Source of the DNA: Jaltomata sinuosa | Lineage: Eukaryota > Streptophyta > Magnoliopsida > Solanales > Solanaceae | Reading direction: 5' to 3' | DNA length: 64,000 bases | Assembly (NCBI GenBank): GCA_003996215.1 | Contig: QJPP01002923.1 | Coordinates: 1 to 64,000, forward strand | Shown here: one piece after another, positions 22,002-33,882 of the stretch | How the letters are laid out: each line of letters begins with the position of its first letter | How positions within the stretch are numbered: position 1 is the first letter of the stretch | Notes under the pieces: generated by a model | The model's input: the letters and a program-made list of their open reading frames with translations, nothing else | What the model was told of the DNA's origin: nothing | Database searches by the model: none | Translations under genes and position numbers: made by a program

Positions 22002-24111
22002 TATTGCTTGTCTTCAAGCAAGATACTCACAAGGCAAGGAATGAATTATGATCTAGACTCAATCAAGGCATAAAAGACTAATCTATGCTAAAAATCAAGA
22101 AAAAGAATTAAAAAAAAGACAAACAAAAAGACTCAACTACAATGCTCGTCTCAATTTGAACCACCACAATATCAAGGCAATTGGTTATTTCAAAACCTTT
22201 TCCATAAGGACTTCATTTCTTATTCAAAATCAAGAGAATTTTGTCATTCAAAACAAGACATTTAAGCTTCTCAAGTCATTGGAATGGACCATCAAGGTTT
22301 GCCTCGAGATTCACTATACAACTTGTCTCATTCATTCCTCTCAATTGAAATAAAGACTTCATGTTTCAATTCGAGTGCATGATGCCACTCACCACAAGAG
22401 AGAATCCTACTCACAATCATATAATTTTCAAAACAAAGGGATTATAGGTGACCAATAAGACTCTCACTCTCTCAAAGAAGTTCAAGTGCACACACATCAA
22501 ACAATATGCTTGCCCTTCATGTAAATCGCCACTAATGTGGGGTAGCCAAGCTCAAAATTACCAAGGACATGCGGGTTACGATGTTGGCTAGGGATAAGGT
22601 GAGGATTTCATTTGGTTGAAGTGACTACACCTCCCTAATGATCTTTGTTGTCATTTCAAACACCACTCACATTTTAAAATTTCAACTTCACCTTATTTCT
22701 CCCTCACACAACCCAAGCTTCTCCTCTTCAATCATGATCATTTAACTCCTTGTATCACTTTTATTTGTTAGAACCTATTCTTGCTTTTCATTTTTCTCAT
22801 TGGATTGCTTTCGGAGCAATTTTCAATTCAAACTTAAGGTGCTACCTTGCACTTGAGGTGCATTTCTTTTCTTCTCCTCATTTGCTAACATACACACCCA
22901 AACTTAGGCATTTGCTGATGTTGTCATTTTATTCCCCTCTCCCAAACTTAGGCTTTTAGCCTACATTTCACTTCCAAGCAATTAGGGAGGATGGGTGCCA
23001 AGATAGAGGTTCCAAAAAGGATAAGGTGTTAAACAAGGTGCCAAAAAATGGTCACAAGCTCAAATGGGTTCACTAGGATTGATGTTGAGGGAAGTCATTT
23101 GGCTGAAGTGGCTATCAAAAAGGGCCTAAGGTCATCTTCCAAGCTCGGTCACACCTAGAATTTCACCTTGAATTACATTCAGGGCAAGTTCTAGATGACA
23201 CACATGCACGAGAATCAAAGTAAAGCCTCGACATACAAGGCATCATGCCACAAGACTTCTCTCATTAGTCTAAAAATTAATTGGGACAAATGACTTTCAA
23301 CAAGCTATTCCGAGTTGATTACACACTCATTTGTGAGTCAATCAAGCCAAAGCAAGAGTGTGCAAGTCATGATAAGAGAATCTTTTTTCTCAAAAATTCA
23401 TTCCCCTTCTTCGTTTTATTTCTAAAAATAACTTGTCAAGATTATTTTTTTCGGTGGGCCCATTTTGAGACAAGCAACTACAGACTCAATTTTAAACTAA
23501 AATTGGGCATTTTCCCTTAAGAAAGATGCCTCTCCATCTATCATAGGGAAACACCAACTCGGTTCGACACAAAAATAAAAGAAAAATAAATTAAACAAAA
23601 ACAAAACTTTTGCTCCTTGGGAAAGAACCGTGGTATTAAGAAAACCCTTGGAGTTTATTGCTAAACTACTATTAACAAGGCGATAACCAAATTGTGCATT
23701 CATGATTCATTTAAAAACAAGCCTCAGTGTAGGCCTTTAGCACATTTGCAAAGCACAGGTAGTAAAGCAATGGGGCATGTAAGACCAACCTGGCAACACA
23801 ATCATCACAATAAAAAATAAAAAATCAAGCCTGACGAGGGCATAATTAAGTTTAAAACAAACTATCATAATCTAAAGGCCCGGTAAGGGCAATAAGCATC
23901 ATAATCATCAAAAAATATGCCCAACAAGGGCCAAATCAAATCTATCAGAATTAAAAATGTCAACAAGACCCGGCAAGGGAAATAAAAATAATATCTCAAG
24001 CCCAGTCACGGGCAACCAAAAAAAGCAATGAAATCCACCCCCTTCCCATAAAAGATGCATTTCCCTCAATGTTATTAGCTCATAAGGATGGAAGGGGAAA
24101 CTCCCTGGAGA
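22002..24111 (-). other. E6: non-coding 3' region between ORF2 and PPT
   Basis: 2.1 kb without a recognisable protein; short open frames do not agree with E7. A segment (about 22440-23190) is strongly similar to E7 32280-32980, including GGGTTACGATG.TGGCTAGGG and AGGATGGGTGCCAAGATAGA. So the 3' region is conserved between the two elements although it is not translated, which suggests a role in RNA (packaging, replication) or simply common descent. Confidence 0.7.
23828..24013. repeat. E6: cluster of small GCCC-loop-GGGC hairpins
   Basis: Five related inverted repeats at irregular 33-50 bp spacing: GCCTGACGAGGGC (23828), CCCGGTAAGGGC (near 23879), GCCCAACAAGGGC (23919), GACCCGGCAAGGG (23967) and GCCCAGTCACGGGC (24000). 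Each could form a 4-bp GC stem with a loop of about 5 bases. Similar units lie at the same place in E7. Confidence 0.6.
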
Positions 24112-25681
24112 CTATGCCTCATCATCATTATCTGCAGCTGCTGCCTCATCATCTGAGGTCTTTTCACTTGGGTTAGCACCACCCATTCGAGAGTGCGTGG
24201 TGATCAAGAAATCTCTATGGGCCTGCTGAAAATCTGGATTCTGGTCATCATTATCGAGAAATGCATCCACATCACCGAGTAACACATCCTCATCATCTGC
24301 ATAAGATGCCAACAAGTCATCCATGGGGCCGCTCCTGCGATAAGGTGGAGGTAAGATGCTCAAATCCTCCTCTTCTACTTTGGCCTTAACTTTTGCCTTG
24401 TTGAGGTCCTTCCGGAGTTTCTTGATGGATTTTTCGCAAACATCCACCCTTTTGCCAAGAGTGGACACTTTCTCAATAACTTCTTTGATGGCCTTCTTCC
24501 CTGCCCTCTCAATCAATCCTGGTAGATCATTTGACATATCCCTCAATTGTCTCTCATAGTTGTATATTTTGTCAACCATATTCTTGGATCCCACTTCTAG
24601 ATAATTGCTCTTTAGGTGCTTTGTAAGTGGGGGTATATGTTTCTGAAGTAGGATGAGAAGGAGAAGAGGCATGTAATTGAGCATCAGAGTCATAATCCTC
24701 AACTTTCACCGAAACCTCTACCCTATTCCTTTTGAAATGAGAGAGCATCCCGATCAGTTTTCTTATCAAGATCTAGCACACCAATGGTCAGAGTAGGGGC
24801 ATCACAGTAAAAGTAAGGAACGCCGGTGTGTGAACAAAGTTTACTGATTAGCACTGGAAAGGGGAACGCATCACCACCCCTACGATCCTTCATTTTTATC
24901 AACAAGGCAATGACCTCACCAACATTAATATGATCCTCCACCATGATTGCAACTACCAGAATGGCCCCATCATGCGTGACCTTTTGGTCATTCTGAGAAG
25001 GGATGAAGCAAGAATGGACAAAGTCATACCACAGGCGCACCTCGAAGTATATAGTCCAGCGGGGGATTTCACCCCCTAAAGTAGCCCATAGAGGTTCATA
25101 TGGATCAATGATAGGAGCCACCCATTCGAGAGGTTTGCGCTTGAGAAGTAGCTTAGCCATGAGTTCAGGGGAAGGTTTAATGGGAGTGCTCCAATAGATA
25201 GCATTACTAGCGGCTAGAGTGATCTTGATTTCCTTGCCTCGAAGAATTACTTACTCCAATACAGGGAATGTTTCACAACGTAGCCCTGAGACTCTTGTAT
25301 GGCCTGGTATGAGGTAAAGAACTCCCGGACTAACTCCTTATAGTAGTTCCCGGACACCTCTTGAAATATTTGCCATTGACGGGTTGCAAATTGAGTTGGG
25401 ATGTTAGGTAGCTTATCCCCCACTACATCCAGGTTAAATCTTTGTTCTGTGTTGAAGGTCCTACCTATATCACGATCATAAATGACCCTTATCCCTTCTA
25501 CTCCAAACCGAACTCTCTCCTCCTTGGAGACTTGAGTATGGTATGATGAGGCTTTCTTCTTCCCCTTTGAGGCTGGGTTGGAGGAGGAGGGAGTTGTTGG
25601 CCTTCGTGAACTCCTTTCTGCATTACCCCTGCTAGAAGACATATTCTGCATACATAGATTATGAGCCAAAAATAGAAACAA
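24112..25681 (-). pseudogene. E6: ORF2, putative plant transposon protein domain, frameshifted
   Basis: Three overlapping minus-strand frames make one decayed gene. N-terminal part (25681-25247): Ser/Lys-rich leader (SSRGNAERSSRRPTTPSSS), then YKELVREFFTSYQAI. Middle (about 25250-24723): ILRGKEIKITLAASNAIYW, RLWYDFVHSCFIPSQND, INVGEVIALLIKMKDRRGG, FPVLISKLCSHTGVPYF. C-terminal part (24769-24112): a Lys/Glu-rich probable coiled coil (LIERAGKKAIKEVIEKVS) and an acidic end (SDDEAAAADNDDEA). The order 'REF(Y/F)...VRG-EI...AIN-Y...FIxxxLxPSxND...I-VG..I...FP-LI-LC...GVP' is what I recall of the 'putative plant transposon protein' family (Pfam PF20167). Its biochemical role is unknown to me. Frameshifts fall near 25250, 24740 and 24610. 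It is an extra reading frame, not part of pol. Confidence 0.65.
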
Positions 25682-27481
25682 AACCTAAAAAGAAGTTAAC
25701 AAACTAAAAAGAATGGAATGCAATGAAGTAGAAAACAAAGTAGGGGACTACTGGCTTATGCAAGCCACATGCGAACCACACCAGAGGAAGTGTATGTCGC
25801 ATGTGCCACTGCACGAGCTAACAGAAGCTTACACTCATTTTCCCTTGAGGTGCAGAGCTGGTGCAGACCGCACCAACCAAAGTGCATGTCGCACCATGCT
25901 TCGCCCCTCGAAGTAGTGACTGGCTTTCTTTTTCAAGCAAGATGCAATACTTTGTGTGACCCACACATCAAGATCTATGCATCACATGCAAAATGCACAA
26001 AGGCACAATTGGAATTTTTGGTTCCTTGTGTTCTTGTGAATTACGCATATGATCCATAGAGCAAGATGTGCTTAGGCACTTGGCACTACACATCAAACCA
26101 ATAATATCAACTGAAAAGGGGCAAAGTGGTAGCATGACCATAAACATCCGGGTACTTAGACTTCCCTGGATTTTCATTGACAAATCCAACAAGCAAGAAA
26201 AGGACTTAATGAGCTCCCTTAAGATGGACGTTACCTCATCTATCATCGGGAACATCAAGCCCTCACTTGCAACAATAGGCACCAACAAGTTTAGCAACAA
26301 CTAACCTCTCCCTGCACAAGATTATACACCCAAAGATAATCTTCAACAAAGAATCATGGGTATACAAGTATTGAAATTCATACCCAATAATCAACTTTCA
26401 GCAAAATCTTATGACAAATGATGATTTTCCCTTAAAAATGACGTCACCCGATCTATCATCGGGCCAAATCATGCATCAATCACAAGTGGGTTACTCATAC
26501 TTCACCCCAAATGCAGATTTCAAGGCTAAGAATCACTACCAATCAACATGCATTTACAAAATTAAAGATCTACCAAGTTGACACTAAGCAAAATTCCCAA
26601 CACAATTCAAAATTGGGGGACATAATTTTTTTAGATCTCACCCAAAATCAACATGGCAATTCTATTAAGCATGCTTTAAAATATGAGTTCCCAACCTTCA
26701 TAAAAAAGGTATTTAACGTCAGGGAACTTACCACAAGTGAAGATTTGGTAGAGAGAAGTAAAAATTAGAGCTTTCAGGAAGCAACAACGGTGACCCGATT
26801 AACTCACTTGGAGGGATAATGGTGGTGGCGTGAAAGAGCAGTGGTGGAGATTATGGGGAGAAGAAGAAGATTTTGGAGAGGTAGAGGGATTTGTGGGAGT
26901 GTTTTAGAGAGAATTTTGAGAGTTGCAGAGAAAATATGGTGAAGATGGTGAAGGTGGCAGAATATAAAGAGAAAAGAAGAAGAAAAGTTGAACCGGGTCA
27001 TCTCCAGTCAGGTCGGTCAATAGGTTAGGTCAATTATAAATTTCAAATTTACCTTTGGTGCACCACGACGTGCGATTTGCATGAACCCTTGTGCGGACCA
27101 CATGTCATTCGCACATCGCTCTTTTTATCTCCCCTGGGTTTGCCCAGACTTCTGTTTGCCATGAAATTGAGGTGCGATGTGCACTTGGGCTCGTGCAGTC
27201 CGCACAATCCAGCACACATCGCCTCCAATAGTTCCATTTTTCTCCTAGGCCTCTGTTATGATGTGCGATGAGCCGTGTAACACGTACAATTATTCTTGCG
27301 GTATGCACGATCCTCCGTACAACCTATTTTTGCCCTGTTTTCACTTATCCATTTTTTATACTTCATGCATTCCCTAGAAGCACACCAAAAACAACAAAGG
27401 ATACCCAAAAACAAAGGAAAGAAACTTGGGTTTCCTCTCAAGCAGTGCTTTTAATGTTATGGCTTGATGATAGTACCTCAA
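25682..27481 (-). other. E6: non-coding spacer between gag and ORF2
   Basis: 1.8 kb, with no pol motif in any frame; this is where an autonomous Athila element would carry pol. Two stretches (25760-25910 and 27060-27320) are rich in the same GTGCGATGTGC and GCACATCGC words that mark the promoter part of the E6 LTR. The open frames here (27049-27308) are products of that composition. Confidence 0.6.
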
Positions 27482-28762
27482 TCAGTCGTTCTTTGGATTG
27501 GTGATGGCATCACCGGGCAATGTTCCTTTTATCCTCGGGTTCATTTGGGTCCAGAGGTAGTTCATTTGGATATCAAGATCCTTTATTGAGACTGAATAAG
27601 AGTTCACAGTTTTATGAAGTGTTGAAACCTCACTTTTTAGCTCACTCACTCTGGTATTTATTGTATCCACCTTTTTGAGAACCAAGGACAACATATCCTC
27701 GAGTTTGGAATGACCGAGGTTGCTTATGGCTGGTTGATACAGAGAGTCTGCTATGTATGGAGGCACATAGGGGTTTGAACTTCAGTGATTGAATTGATCA
27801 CCATCCTTATCTCTATCTCTCCAATTTCCATCCCTTTCCTTATCTTTGATCCAACCTTGGTTCTCTTCCCTCGGGCGATAATACCTGAGATGAGAACCCG
27901 TCGACACAAAGCACAGTTTACCATTTACAACTGTCATTAACTCATCATCGCTAGCTTTTATTTCTGGCGTACTCAAAATATTCACGCCCTTAGCACCCAT
28001 TTTATGCCTTTCCAAGAGATCAATTTGGGTCATCATCCTAGCCATAGTCTCATCTTGAATTTCACCTCTTTTTCTGATTTCTTTTGTTAAGATAGATGAG
28101 CCCGCTCCCGAAGTTGGCACATCCGCTTCCCTTATATACCAATCTTGGTTGGTCTTGGTCATACGCTCTAAGAAAGCCAAGGCAATGGGAAATTACAAGT
28201 CCATGAAGGTGCCACTTCCAAGGTTGTTATCCATTCCCTTATTCATAGAGTTCAATGACCGATAGAAGCTTTGGAGTAATACGTTGTCTGACAACTCATG
28301 GATCGTACACAAGACAAGCTTCTTTTTGAACCTTAACCTAACCTCATGTAGAGGCTCATCCGGGAGTTGCCTAAAGGTGGTAATCTCATCTATTAGCTGC
28401 ATCATTCGAGATGGAGGAAAGAATCTCGATGTAAATGCCTCAACCAACTTGGCCCAAGATGTGATAGATCCATCTGGAAATTCTTCCAACCACGTCGTGG
28501 CTTCCATAATCAAGGAAAAGGGGAATTGGCGTAATCAGATGTATTTTTGGGAGATATTTTGAAATATAAGTGGTTAGCAAATCTCTATAAATTTCCAAAT
28601 ATGCCGGTTAGCATTTTCATGTGCTACTCCAATAAACATGTCCTTCATTTGGATCAAGTGGAACATGGTGCTAGTAACATGAAAGACAACATTCCCATTG
28701 GGGGGTAGGCAAATTGCACCCACACCCCCTTGCAACACAGGCTCGGGAGTGTTAGCATCCAT
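27482..28762 (-). pseudogene. E6: Athila-type gag, single frame with three stops
   Basis: One minus-strand frame runs 427 codons with stops at about 28574, 28193 and 27779 and no frameshift. Landmarks: NGNVVFHVTSTMFHLIQMKD, ATTWLEEFPDGSITSW, FFPPSRMMQLIDEITTFRQL, DEPLHEVRLRFKKKL, LLQSFYRSLNSMNKGMDNN, RMTKTNQDWYIREADVP, then a coiled-coil-like C-terminus (LEDMLSLVLKKVDTINTRVS) ending PGDAITNPKND. These are standard Athila gag blocks (capsid, then the region before PR). No CCHC knuckle is evident. The frame stops where pol should begin. Confidence 0.85.
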
Positions 28763-28905
28763 GAAGCCATCAACACTCTCGTTATCATCTACCTCACTAA
28801 TAGGCTAGCCTGCTCAACCAGAACACAAACAAAAAACGAAAGTAAAAGAAACAAACATTCTCTAAGTGCTTTCAAATCTACAATCAAAAATAGCTATCAA
28901 ATCAA

Positions 28906-28924
28906 GTCCCCGGCAACGACCCCA
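28906..28924 (-). other. E6: primer binding site (Athila type)
   Basis: Minus-strand TGGGGTCGTTGCCGGGGAC, 4 bases inside the 5' LTR. It resembles the TGGCGCCGTTGCCGGGGA site of Athila/Tat elements and differs from the tRNA-Met site of E3, E4, E8 and E9. Between the PBS and gag is a leader of about 140 bases. Confidence 0.8.
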
Positions 28925-28928
28925 TTTT

Positions 28929-30420
28929 TGATAAACACTCAAATGTACTCTCCAATTAGGAGGTATCGGTGATGGTCAAGGAAAAAACATTTATAAGTAC
29001 CCAACAGATATCAGGGTCATGCCCATAGAGACTTGTAGATAGCACAATGATTATTGTAATGAAACGACTTCACTAAGAGAGTAAATGTTTGAAAACACGA
29101 AAGTAAAGGATTGGGAGGAATTGGGATTATGTCACAATAATCTCGATTTAAGCAAGATGGTAAAGTAAAATGGGTATACAAATGAGAGTATACAACTAGG
29201 GATGTGCATCCAATGGGACTCTAGTGTGGGATAGGGTGATTGCCTATTCACGTAAATTCTCGCTCATTGACATAGGTATCCTTGGTTATGGGTATGGTTG
29301 TTCATCACTTGATCAACAACCATATATCCGACAATCTAGCTTTAACAATAAAAAACCAAGCTAAAGCTTAATGAGGTCATACTATTTCTAGTTTAGACCA
29401 TTAAATGAGTGATTCCGTCGATATGAGCTATTTCTAGCCTCAATCTAAATGGAAGCCCAAGTTCCCACTAGTAATTTCACATCCGAAGATACAAAATTCT
29501 CTTTCAAGAAACAACATAACCAAGTAAGGAAAATCAATATTTGCAACCACCAATTTTAGGATTAAAACTTGGTGAAACTACTAGACCCATGTCAAATAAG
29601 GAATTATAAGAGAGAATTAGCAATACCCACACCTATTTGTCAAACACCCATTATCAACACATCCCTAGACAATGAAATTCGCTACTCATACTAAAGAAAG
29701 GAGATATACCAAGTGGATATGTCAAATTCCTCTTCATTCAAGTGTAATTTCAATATCTAAGCTCAGTTTTGTACACAAATGGTGAACTAAGAATTGGAAG
29801 AGAGAATTGATTGAAACCCTTTTATTCTTCTTAGAGAGGAAACATGTTCTCAAAGATAAAATTACTCAAGAGTGTTCAGAGCTGAAGAATTCTATTTACA
29901 ATTCTGCCTAAAGTGGGTTTAAATACTTTCCCAAAAAGTCATCAAATTTTTACATAAAAATACCCTTCGGGTGATGTACAGTGCGGTGTGCAGTTCGTAC
30001 GTCGTGATGTGCGCATCACACACCCTCTTCAGTTGAACCAGTGACTTCATCTGACTTAGGAGATGTAATGCAAAGGAAGTATGAGTCGCACCATGCATTG
30101 TGCGCATCGCACAATGATCACACCTTGTAACAGATTCTTCAGTCGATGCAAGGCTTCATGTGGTGAGAGGTGCGGAACATACCAAGGCTTGTGCATGTCA
30201 CATAAGTTCTGCATCTCAAGGCAAAATCTCCATCTTTTTCGATAACTTCACACTTCACTCCTTTAAAGCTCTTTTTGGGTCCATTTCCTTGTGTTTCATC
30301 TTAAATCACAAGTACCTGCATAGACATCAATAAAGGACATAAGAACCTCTAAATCTATTCAAAACACAGCAATAATCCATGGATAAACGCTTAATAAGTT
30401 ATTAGATTACTGACTTATCA
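28929..30420 (-). repeat. E6: 5' LTR
   Basis: Minus strand TGATAAGTCAGTAATC (30420) to TTTATCA (28929). Collinear with the 3' LTR and carrying the same TATTTAAA box and GC-rich cluster. No gene. Confidence 0.92.
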
Positions 30421-30527
30421 CATAGCTGAAAACATCATAGGCAAGGCTAACTGATAAGCAACACTACTAAACCTCTGAAGAATCTCGAACGGCCCAATAT
30501 ACTTGGGGCTTAGCTTTCCCTGCCTAT
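30421..30527 (-). pseudogene. E3: 107-bp pol segment between E6 and E7
   Basis: It begins with the right CATAG copy of the E6 TSD and ends with the left TSD of E7 (CCTAT, 30523-30527). The middle (CTCGAACGGCCCAATATACTTGG) matches the E3 post-integrase sequence at 9910-9931. It separates two independent insertions. Confidence 0.85.
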
Positions 30528-31867
30528 TTATAAACGCTCAAATCATGCTCTCTAAGTAGGAGGTCACGGAGATCGTCAGAGCAAAGCAAAATTTATAATT
30601 CCCAATGGGTGTCGGGGACGTACCCAAGGGAACAATATAGTCGTGATCTAGCAAATATAGAGTCCAAGCAACTTATTAAAGTTCAACTAACAAGAAGGGG
30701 AAAAGATATCTAAAAGGGGGGATTTACGAACTACAACTAAAGATAAAAGAAAATCAAATAAAAGATAGGTTGATCAATGGCATTCACCTTGCTTTCGCCA
30801 AACAAGGATAACAAGGGAGAATTTTGAATGGGAATTCAATTCACAAGACTTGCACCCGGTTAACACCTAGGTAGTCTTGGCTAAAGGTATGCCTAATTGT
30901 CTCTCGACCAATCGAGCATATATCTCGTGTATTTTCTCTCGAACTAACATGAGTAAGCAGTAAACCAGCCAAATAACTTGGGTGAGTTGGGTTATCTCTA
31001 ACCCCAACACTTAGATGGGAGTTTTCGGCAACCAAGCTATGTCCAGCCTTGATCTAGAGTGGAAACCCCAAGTCCCCACTAATGAATCTTCCCATATTTG
31101 AGAATTTCTCTCTCTAGCAAAAACCCAAATTAGCAAGCTAAGTCAATGTTTGCTACCATTGACTATAAATTCAAGCATAGAGGATTCAATAGGCCCAAAT
31201 AATCAAACAAGAGAAAAATCTATATATGAATTTAATAACCCAACAAGTATTATCTCTAATACAAACCCAAAATTTCAAGTCAACAATACACCAATAAAAT
31301 GGCAAATAAGAACAAGAGATGAAGAATGGAAACTAAAGATTTTACAATAAAGAGCATCCAAATCTTCTCTCCTATGGTGTTGGTTGATGAACTTGCTCTC
31401 GAAGCTTGCCAAAATTTCCAAAGATTAGCCAAAGATGTGTTTCAAGAAGGCTTGGATGTGTTTTATGTGAATTGGGGTTTCCAAAAGTAGGAATTTCCAA
31501 ATCTTCCCCCGCAATTGCTTTCTTTCTTCGCCTTCGTGTAGTGTCCACCGCATTCACAAAGGGTCTCTATCTTGTTGACCTTCACGTACAGGAGTGGTAC
31601 ACTGTGTTCGTGGAGCTTTGACTCAGTTGTCCTTCACGTTCGCGGCTGGGACCCCGCGTTTGCGAAGGAATGTGTTGCTGCCAGCTACTTGCTTCTCCGA
31701 ATGGCCTCCTTTTGACTTGTTTTCATCTGAATTCATCCCGAACACTGCTAAAACACAAAGACCTATCAAAATAGAAGTATTCTATGTCAATTGCACTATT
31801 TTCCACTTTAAACTAGCAAAAGCATAAGCTTAAAGGCTAAATAAATGGGTAAACGTTCGACTTATCA
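30528..31867 (-). repeat. E7: 3' LTR
   Basis: Minus strand TGATAAGTCGAACG (31867) to GAGCGTTTATAA (30528, terminal TCA changed to TAA). Collinear with 37355-38693. A GC-rich part (31510-31690) has CGTTCGCGAAGG-like words. No gene. Confidence 0.9.
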
Positions 31868-31884
31868 AACCCCCAAACTTGAAC
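31868..31884 (-). other. E7: polypurine tract
   Basis: Minus-strand TTCAAGTTTGGGGGTTT, identical to that of E6 and directly before the LTR. Confidence 0.8.
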
Positions 31885-33882
31885 TATTGCTTGTCCTCAA
31901 GCAACTTAAAGCTTCCAACTCAACAGGCATACAACACAAGTGCAAATGACAATACCACAAGCCAAGGAAAACCTATTTCAAGAACCAAACATGACTTCGA
32001 TTGGTACTAACATTTAGTCAATCACATGATAACTTACTCTAAGCATTTCCTTCAATTCAAAACATAAACTCATGATGCAAAGGCACAATAATAACAAGCA
32101 AGTGACAACAACCAATCCTCAAGATATGACTTAAACCACGAGCTTACCAAAACATGTTCATTTGACTCATTTTCGGAGTTTATCAATGTCACCAACTATC
32201 CTAATTCGCATGCCCTCACAAGAACGAAAGTGCCAAAAACACATTATGTACAAAGACAATCACAAGGGACAAATACAAACACTCACGCTCACAAGGAAGT
32301 TCAAGTGCACACATGTCAAACCATAGGCTTGCCCTTCATGTAAGTCGCCACTAATGTAGGGTAGCCAAGCTCGGAATCACAAAGGACTTAAGGGTTACGA
32401 TGATGGCTAGGGATAAGGTGAGGATATAATTTGGTTCAAGTGACTATACCTCACTAATGAGTTCTCATTTTGAACACCGGTTACATTTTTTTTTCATTTA
32501 AACTTCACCTTATTTCTCCCTAACACAACCTAAGATTCTCCTTTTTAAATCATGATCATTCAACTTCTTATATTACCTTCACTTGGTAGCACCTATTTTT
32601 GCTTTTCATTTTTCTCATTGCACATTGAAGCGCACTTCTTTTTTTCTCCTCATTTGAACTCATTCACCACCAAACTTAGGAATTTGCCTATGTTATCTTT
32701 CGTCCCCCCCTCCAAACATAGGCTTTTAGCCTACATTTCATTTTCAAGCAATTAGGGAGGATGGGTGCCAAGATAGAGGTTCCAAAAAGGTTAAGGTCTA
32801 AACAAGATGCCAAAGAACGGTCACAAGCTCAAAGGGGTTCATTAAGATTTGATCTCATTGGGAAGTCATTTGGGTGAAGTGGCTATCAAAAAGGGCCTAA
32901 GGTCATCTTCCAAGCTCGGTTACACCTAGAATTTCACCTTGAATCACATTCGAGGCAAGTTCTAGATGACACACATGCACGAGAATTATTCAACTAAACC
33001 TCACCACACATGACATGTAAATTATTCAAGAAGGATTAATTTTTAACTTCCTAAACAAGAAAAAAGATGAGCTATTTTACATTATCACTACTAATGAGTC
33101 AAGAGTCACAAAAAGATTAAAAGAGTTGTCACAAAATCACTCTTCGCCATGCATTTTTCAAATTTTTTTTGGAAGGGTATGCCTATTTAACTTAACATGC
33201 AACACTACTTCATTGGTACCAAACAAGTTAATTTGCAACCAAAACCTCAAAAGATGATGATTTGCCCTTAAGAATGTCGTCACCCAGTCTATCATTGGGC
33301 CAATTCATCTATCTAAATTGGCATGGGTATACAAGGTGGATCAAAGCAAATATCACATTTTCCGGGCACCTGCAATTCGCATATAACAAAGTGTGTGTCG
33401 CACGTGCAACGCACAAGACAAACAGTGGGCTGTGCGAAGCTCGTGCAGTTTGCACATCATCATTTGTGTAACAAATATCCCCCAGCAAGTTCCATCTAGC
33501 CTAATGGGTACTCAGACTTCCCCTGGCCCACAACAACCACATCTCAACTACAAAATAACAAAAGAATCAAAAAAGTAAAGAAAACTAAAACTAAACCATC
33601 AACTTCTTTCACACAACATCAAAACCCGATGAGGGTGCAAATCCACAAGGTACACCCGACAAGGGAATAAACCATATATAAGCAAACAAACAAAACAAGC
33701 CCGACAAGGGCATAATAATATCCAACAAAACAAGCCTGGTGAGGGTACAATAATATCCATAAGTAAAGCAAGTTAAACTAGAAAGATAGAGCGCGGATCA
33801 CACGCCACCCCCAACTAAGATAGGGCAGTGCCCTCACTGCATCAAAGTAAGGAATAAGTTTGAGGGGGCTCCCTGAGGTGCA
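31885..33882 (-). other. E7: non-coding 3' region with hairpin units
   Basis: No recognisable protein. Positions 32280-32980 match E6 22440-23190. Close to the ORF2 stop are hairpin units like those of E6: CCCGATGAGGG (near 33627), ACCCGACAAGGG (near 33655), GCCCGACAAGGGC (33699-33711) and GCCTGGTGAGGGT (near 33735). Positions 33370-33470 again carry GCACGTGC/TGCGAAGCTCGTGC words. Confidence 0.65.

Larger units (their letters stand above)
20500..30420 (-). mobile_element. E6: non-autonomous Athila-like element with gag and ORF2
   Basis: 9.9 kb, perfect 5-bp TSD, LTRs of 1485 and 1492 bp with TGATAA...TTATCA termini, Athila-type PBS and a purine-rich PPT. Minus-strand order: 5' LTR (28929-30420), PBS, gag (28762-27482), spacer, ORF2 (25681-24112), about 2.1 kb non-coding, PPT, 3' LTR (20500-21984). 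No protease, RT, RNase H or integrase motif was found between the LTRs. It therefore resembles a large non-autonomous derivative that would depend on enzymes of an autonomous Athila relative. By eye the LTRs differ at roughly one base in ten, so the insertion is not recent. Confidence 0.85.

Noticed and set aside
24356..24559. Plus-strand frame opposite ORF2 of E6
   Set aside because: Antisense shadow of the Lys/Glu-rich ORF2 segment.
27049..27308. Overlapping short frames rich in Cys/His (CGPH, HRTS)
   Set aside because: Produced by repeated GTGCGATGTGC words in all frames of the E6 spacer; not a zinc-finger gene.
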